From assembly GCA_027487145.1 (NCBI GenBank), contig JAIYEC010000015.1:1-7872 (forward strand): a stretch of DNA of 7,872 bases. The letters run 5' to 3'. Of this stretch, positions 5,486 through 7,872 are shown piece after piece. Origin of the DNA: a bacterium (GTDB lineage: Bacteria > Patescibacteriota > Minisyncoccia > Phycocordibacterales > UBA918). The notes beneath the pieces are model-generated. The model worked only from the letters and a program-made list of their open reading frames with translations. It was not told the DNA's origin and did no database searches. A program made the position numbers and the translations under genes. Every line of letters begins with the position of its first letter. Within the stretch, counting starts at the first letter, position 1.

Positions 5486-5509
5486 GTAGAGCTATACAGT
5501 GGTACCAAT

Positions 5510-5538
5510 TTGACAGAGATGCAAAAGCCTAGTATTTG
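5510..5538 (+). promoter_or_regulatory. Candidate topA promoter
   Basis: A consensus TTGACA lies at 5510-5515. With 17 bp spacing the -10 would be TATTTG (5533-5538), a weak match; TAGTAT (5530-5535) is better but only 14 bp away. The start would fall near 5545, leaving about 10 nt before the ATG and no Shine-Dalgarno. The rest of the 5486-5555 gap shows nothing else. Confidence 0.4.
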
Positions 5539-5555
5539 TTACTGCTAACTAATAT

Positions 5556-7872
5556 ATGAATAAAAAGACCCTCGTTATCGTAGAGTCGCCAGCCAAGGCG
5601 AAGACTATTGAAAAATACCTCGGAGAAGGCTACACCGTATTGTCCTCAATTGGACATGTCCGGGACCTCCCTAAGAGTAATACTGACGCCGTCGATATCG
5701 AAGGCGGCTTTATTCCTCGGTATATTGTCTCTCCAGACAAAACTAAAGTCATTGCTGGCCTTAAAAGCGCAGCCAAAAAAGTCGACGAAGTACTCCTGGC
5801 GTCCGACCCTGACCGTGAAGGAGAAGCGATTGCATGGCACGTGGCAGAACTGATTAAAGGTGAGAACGATAACCTAAAGCGAGTCGCTTTTAACGAGATC
5901 ACCAAAGAAGCAGTATTGGCCGCCATTGAAAAACCCCGCGACCTCGATCTTAATCTTAAAGAAGCGCAAGAGGCGCGTCGTGTGCTTGACCGCTTGGTAG
6001 GATACGATCTCTCTGGACTCATCTGGAAGAAAGTCCGTTACGGTCTTTCGGCTGGACGAGTGCAGTCTCCTGCCCTGCGTATCGTCATGGAGCGCGAGCG
6101 AGAAATTCGAGCGTTTATTCCAGAAGACTACTTTGTACTCACGGCAGATTTAAAGAAAGATAAAACGACCATTCCCTTTGGCTGTACGATTGAACCAAAA
6201 GAAGAGGCAGAAGCAGCGCGCATCAAAAAAGTTGGTGAAGCTCACGCGTGGGAAGTGGTTAGCATCAAAGAGACTGAGGCTAGCCGAGTACCTCGTCCGC
6301 CATTTACTACCTCGACCCTCCAGCAGGTGGCTTCAACCCGTCTTGGATTTTCACCATCTCGTACGATGGGCGCAGCTCAGAAACTGTATGAAGCTGGTCA
6401 TATTACGTACATGAGAACTGACAGCACCAACATCAGTGCTCAAGCTCAGAAGCAAATTATTGCACTCGTCGCAAAGGATTTTGGGAAAGACTACGTCGCT
6501 CCTCGAACCTACAAGACCAAGAGTAAATCAGCCCAAGAAGCGCACGAAGCGATTCGACCTTCAAATTTTGGCAAGCACACGGCTGGCGCTACCTCTGATC
6601 AACAAGCTCTCTATGAACTTATTTGGCAGCGAGCGGTTGCTTCTCAGATGGCAGATGCCAAGATTAAGCGAACCAAAATTCTCGCTAATGTAACCGGAAG
6701 CAAAGAAACCATTCCAGACTTTGCGGTGAATGGATCACGTGTCATGTTTGACGGTTGGTTGGCAGCTGATCCACGGTCTCGAGGTGACGATGTAGAAGTG
6801 CCAAAGATCTCTCATGGTGATGCTCTTTCATGTACATCAGTCACCGTTGAGGCAAAACAAACCCAACCTCCAGGCCGTTACTCAGAAGCAGGGCTCATTA
6901 AAGAACTTGAAAAGCGTGGGATTGGTCGACCGTCTACGTACGCGAGCATCATGAAGACCATTACTGACCGCGGTTACGTAGTCAAAGAGGGTCGTACTCT
7001 AATGCCAACCGATACCGGAGATGTAGTCTCCACCTTCCTTGAAACTCACTTTGCAGAATATATTAGTGATGACTTTACGTCTGAGATGGAAGATGAACTT
7101 GATGATATCGCTACCGGTGACAGAACCTACCGAAAAACCCTTGAAGATTTTTACTTCCCCTTCCATAAAGCAGTTGAAGCCAAAGAAGACATTGAAAAAC
7201 TTACCACTTTGGGTAAAGGTCCAAAGGAATTCCCCTGCCCTGACTGTGGTGCAGAGATGGTGAAGAAACTTGGTCGTAACGGCACATTCCTCTCTTGTGA
7301 GCGTTTCCCTGATTGTAATGGTGCTCGACTCATTGATGGTTCACTGGTAAAAAACGAGGATCCAATTGGGGCGCACCCAGAAACTGGCGAAGACATCTAC
7401 GTACTCAATGGTCGATTTGGACCATACGTACAACTTGGCGCTACCCCAGAAAAAGTAAAAGGTAAAAAAGCGGTAACGCCTCGCCGGACCGGTCTCCCTG
7501 AAGGTGTGAAGCCAGAGGATGTTACTATCGACCTCGCTGTAAGACTCTTGTCTCTTCCTCGCGAGCTTGGTGTCCACCCAACAACCGGTGAACCGGTACT
7601 TGCCAATACCGGTAAGTTTGGCCCATATATTGCGCACGCAGGAGACTTTCGGTCTCTTAAAGGTGCTGATACCCCGTACGACGTCACCTACGAGCGGGCG
7701 ATGGAAATCCTCGCCGAGCCAAAATCAATGCGTAAGGGCGAGAAGCTTTGCAAAGAACTTGGTGTTAACCCCAAGACCAAAAAGCTGGTAAACGTCTTTG
7801 AATCAAAATCTGGGCGCTACCTCAAAAAAGGGTTTAAACGTATTAGTATTCCTGACAACGTCAAAACCGAAG
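5556..7872 (+). CDS. topA: DNA topoisomerase I (type IA), 3' end off window
   Basis: Relaxes negatively supercoiled DNA by single-strand cleavage through a 5'-phosphotyrosine link. The frame is open for 772 codons to the window edge. The TOPRIM domain holds Glu10 (LVIVESPAKAKT) and the metal-binding DPDREGE at 84-90 (Asp84, Asp86, Glu88). SAGRVQS lies at 165-171. The catalytic tyrosine is Tyr285 in ITYMRTDS. KRGIGRPSTYA follows in the gate domain near 451-461. After the core come one C4 zinc finger (Cys561, Cys564, Cys581, Cys587) and three topoisomerase C-terminal repeats marked by GRFGPYV (619), GKFGPYI (686) and the divergent GRYLKKG (753). E. coli TopA has 865 residues, so little is probably missing. 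ATG 5556 gives the expected MNKKTLVIVESPAKA start. The upstream palindrome O2 suggests control by the TrpR-like protein. Confidence 0.97.
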   Translation, partial: MNKKTLVIVESPAKAKTIEKYLGEGYTVLSSIGHVRDLPKSNTDAVDIEGGFIPRYIVSPDKTKVIAGLKSAAKKVDEVLLASDPDREGEAIAWHVAELIKGENDNLKRVAFNEITKEAVLAAIEKPRDLDLNLKEAQEARRVLDRLVGYDLSGLIWKKVRYGLSAGRVQSPALRIVMEREREIRAFIPEDYFVLTADLKKDKTTIPFGCTIEPKEEAEAARIKKVGEAHAWEVVSIKETEASRVPRPPFTTSTLQQVASTRLGFSPSRTMGAAQKLYEAGHITYMRTDSTNISAQAQKQIIALVAKDFGKDYVAPRTYKTKSKSAQEAHEAIRPSNFGKHTAGATSDQQALYELIWQRAVASQMADAKIKRTKILANVTGSKETIPDFAVNGSRVMFDGWLAADPRSRGDDVEVPKISHGDALSCTSVTVEAKQTQPPGRYSEAGLIKELEKRGIGRPSTYASIMKTITDRGYVVKEGRTLMPTDTGDVVSTFLETHFAEYISDDFTSEMEDELDDIATGDRTYRKTLEDFYFPFHKAVEAKEDIEKLTTLGKGPKEFPCPDCGAEMVKKLGRNGTFLSCERFPDCNGARLIDGSLVKNEDPIGAHPETGEDIYVLNGRFGPYVQLGATPEKVKGKKAVTPRRTGLPEGVKPEDVTIDLAVRLLSLPRELGVHPTTGEPVLANTGKFGPYIAHAGDFRSLKGADTPYDVTYERAMEILAEPKSMRKGEKLCKELGVNPKTKKLVNVFESKSGRYLKKGFKRISIPDNVKTE

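Noticed and set aside
389..7872. Recoding of UGA (as glycine, seen in some CPR lineages)
   Set aside because: All genes read without in-frame UGA and use GGN for glycine; although the five visible stops are only TAA and TAG, five are too few to infer anything.

Overview
The window looks like chromosomal DNA from a Candidate Phyla Radiation / Patescibacteria (Parcubacteria-type) bacterium. This is inferred, not proven. The supporting signs are a streamlined core-gene set, almost no Shine-Dalgarno sequences, a seryl-tRNA synthetase with a non-canonical motif 3, a short DprA without an N-terminal SAM domain, and a tiny lysine-tailed membrane protein. Every gene reads with standard stops: TAA three times, TAG twice, and no in-frame UGA.

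Layout. Minus strand, right to left from 4116: serS, a strong terminator, an ftsQ-like division gene, a roughly 254-nt structured RNA with its own promoter and terminator, a tRNA-dihydrouridine synthase (dus), and a small membrane protein running off the left edge. Plus strand from 4175: dprA, a TrpR-superfamily regulator, and topA running off the right edge. serS and dprA diverge from a 58-bp shared promoter region.

The most interesting points are these. (1) The RNA at about 1484-1737 has a near-perfect promoter and a textbook terminator but matches no RNA family I can recognise by eye; it is either a stand-alone ncRNA or a dus leader/attenuator. (2) The TrpR-like gene is bracketed by two copies of the same 20-bp perfect palindrome, one 2 bp before its ATG and one directly after its stop and upstream of topA. 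The palindrome resembles the E. coli trp operator, which suggests an autoregulated repressor that may also control DNA topoisomerase I. (3) A 117-bp element with 13-bp perfect terminal inverted repeats and a 4-bp CTCA direct duplication sits exactly between dus and the next gene. Removing it in silico restores a 5-nt operon junction and the same start codon. (4) Several genes have an extended -10 box placed 6-7 nt before the ATG, which predicts leaderless mRNAs.

The genes serve translation (dus, serS), division (ftsQ-like), DNA uptake/recombination (dprA) and DNA topology (topA). Only the dprA-regulator-topA run looks like a functionally meaningful cluster.
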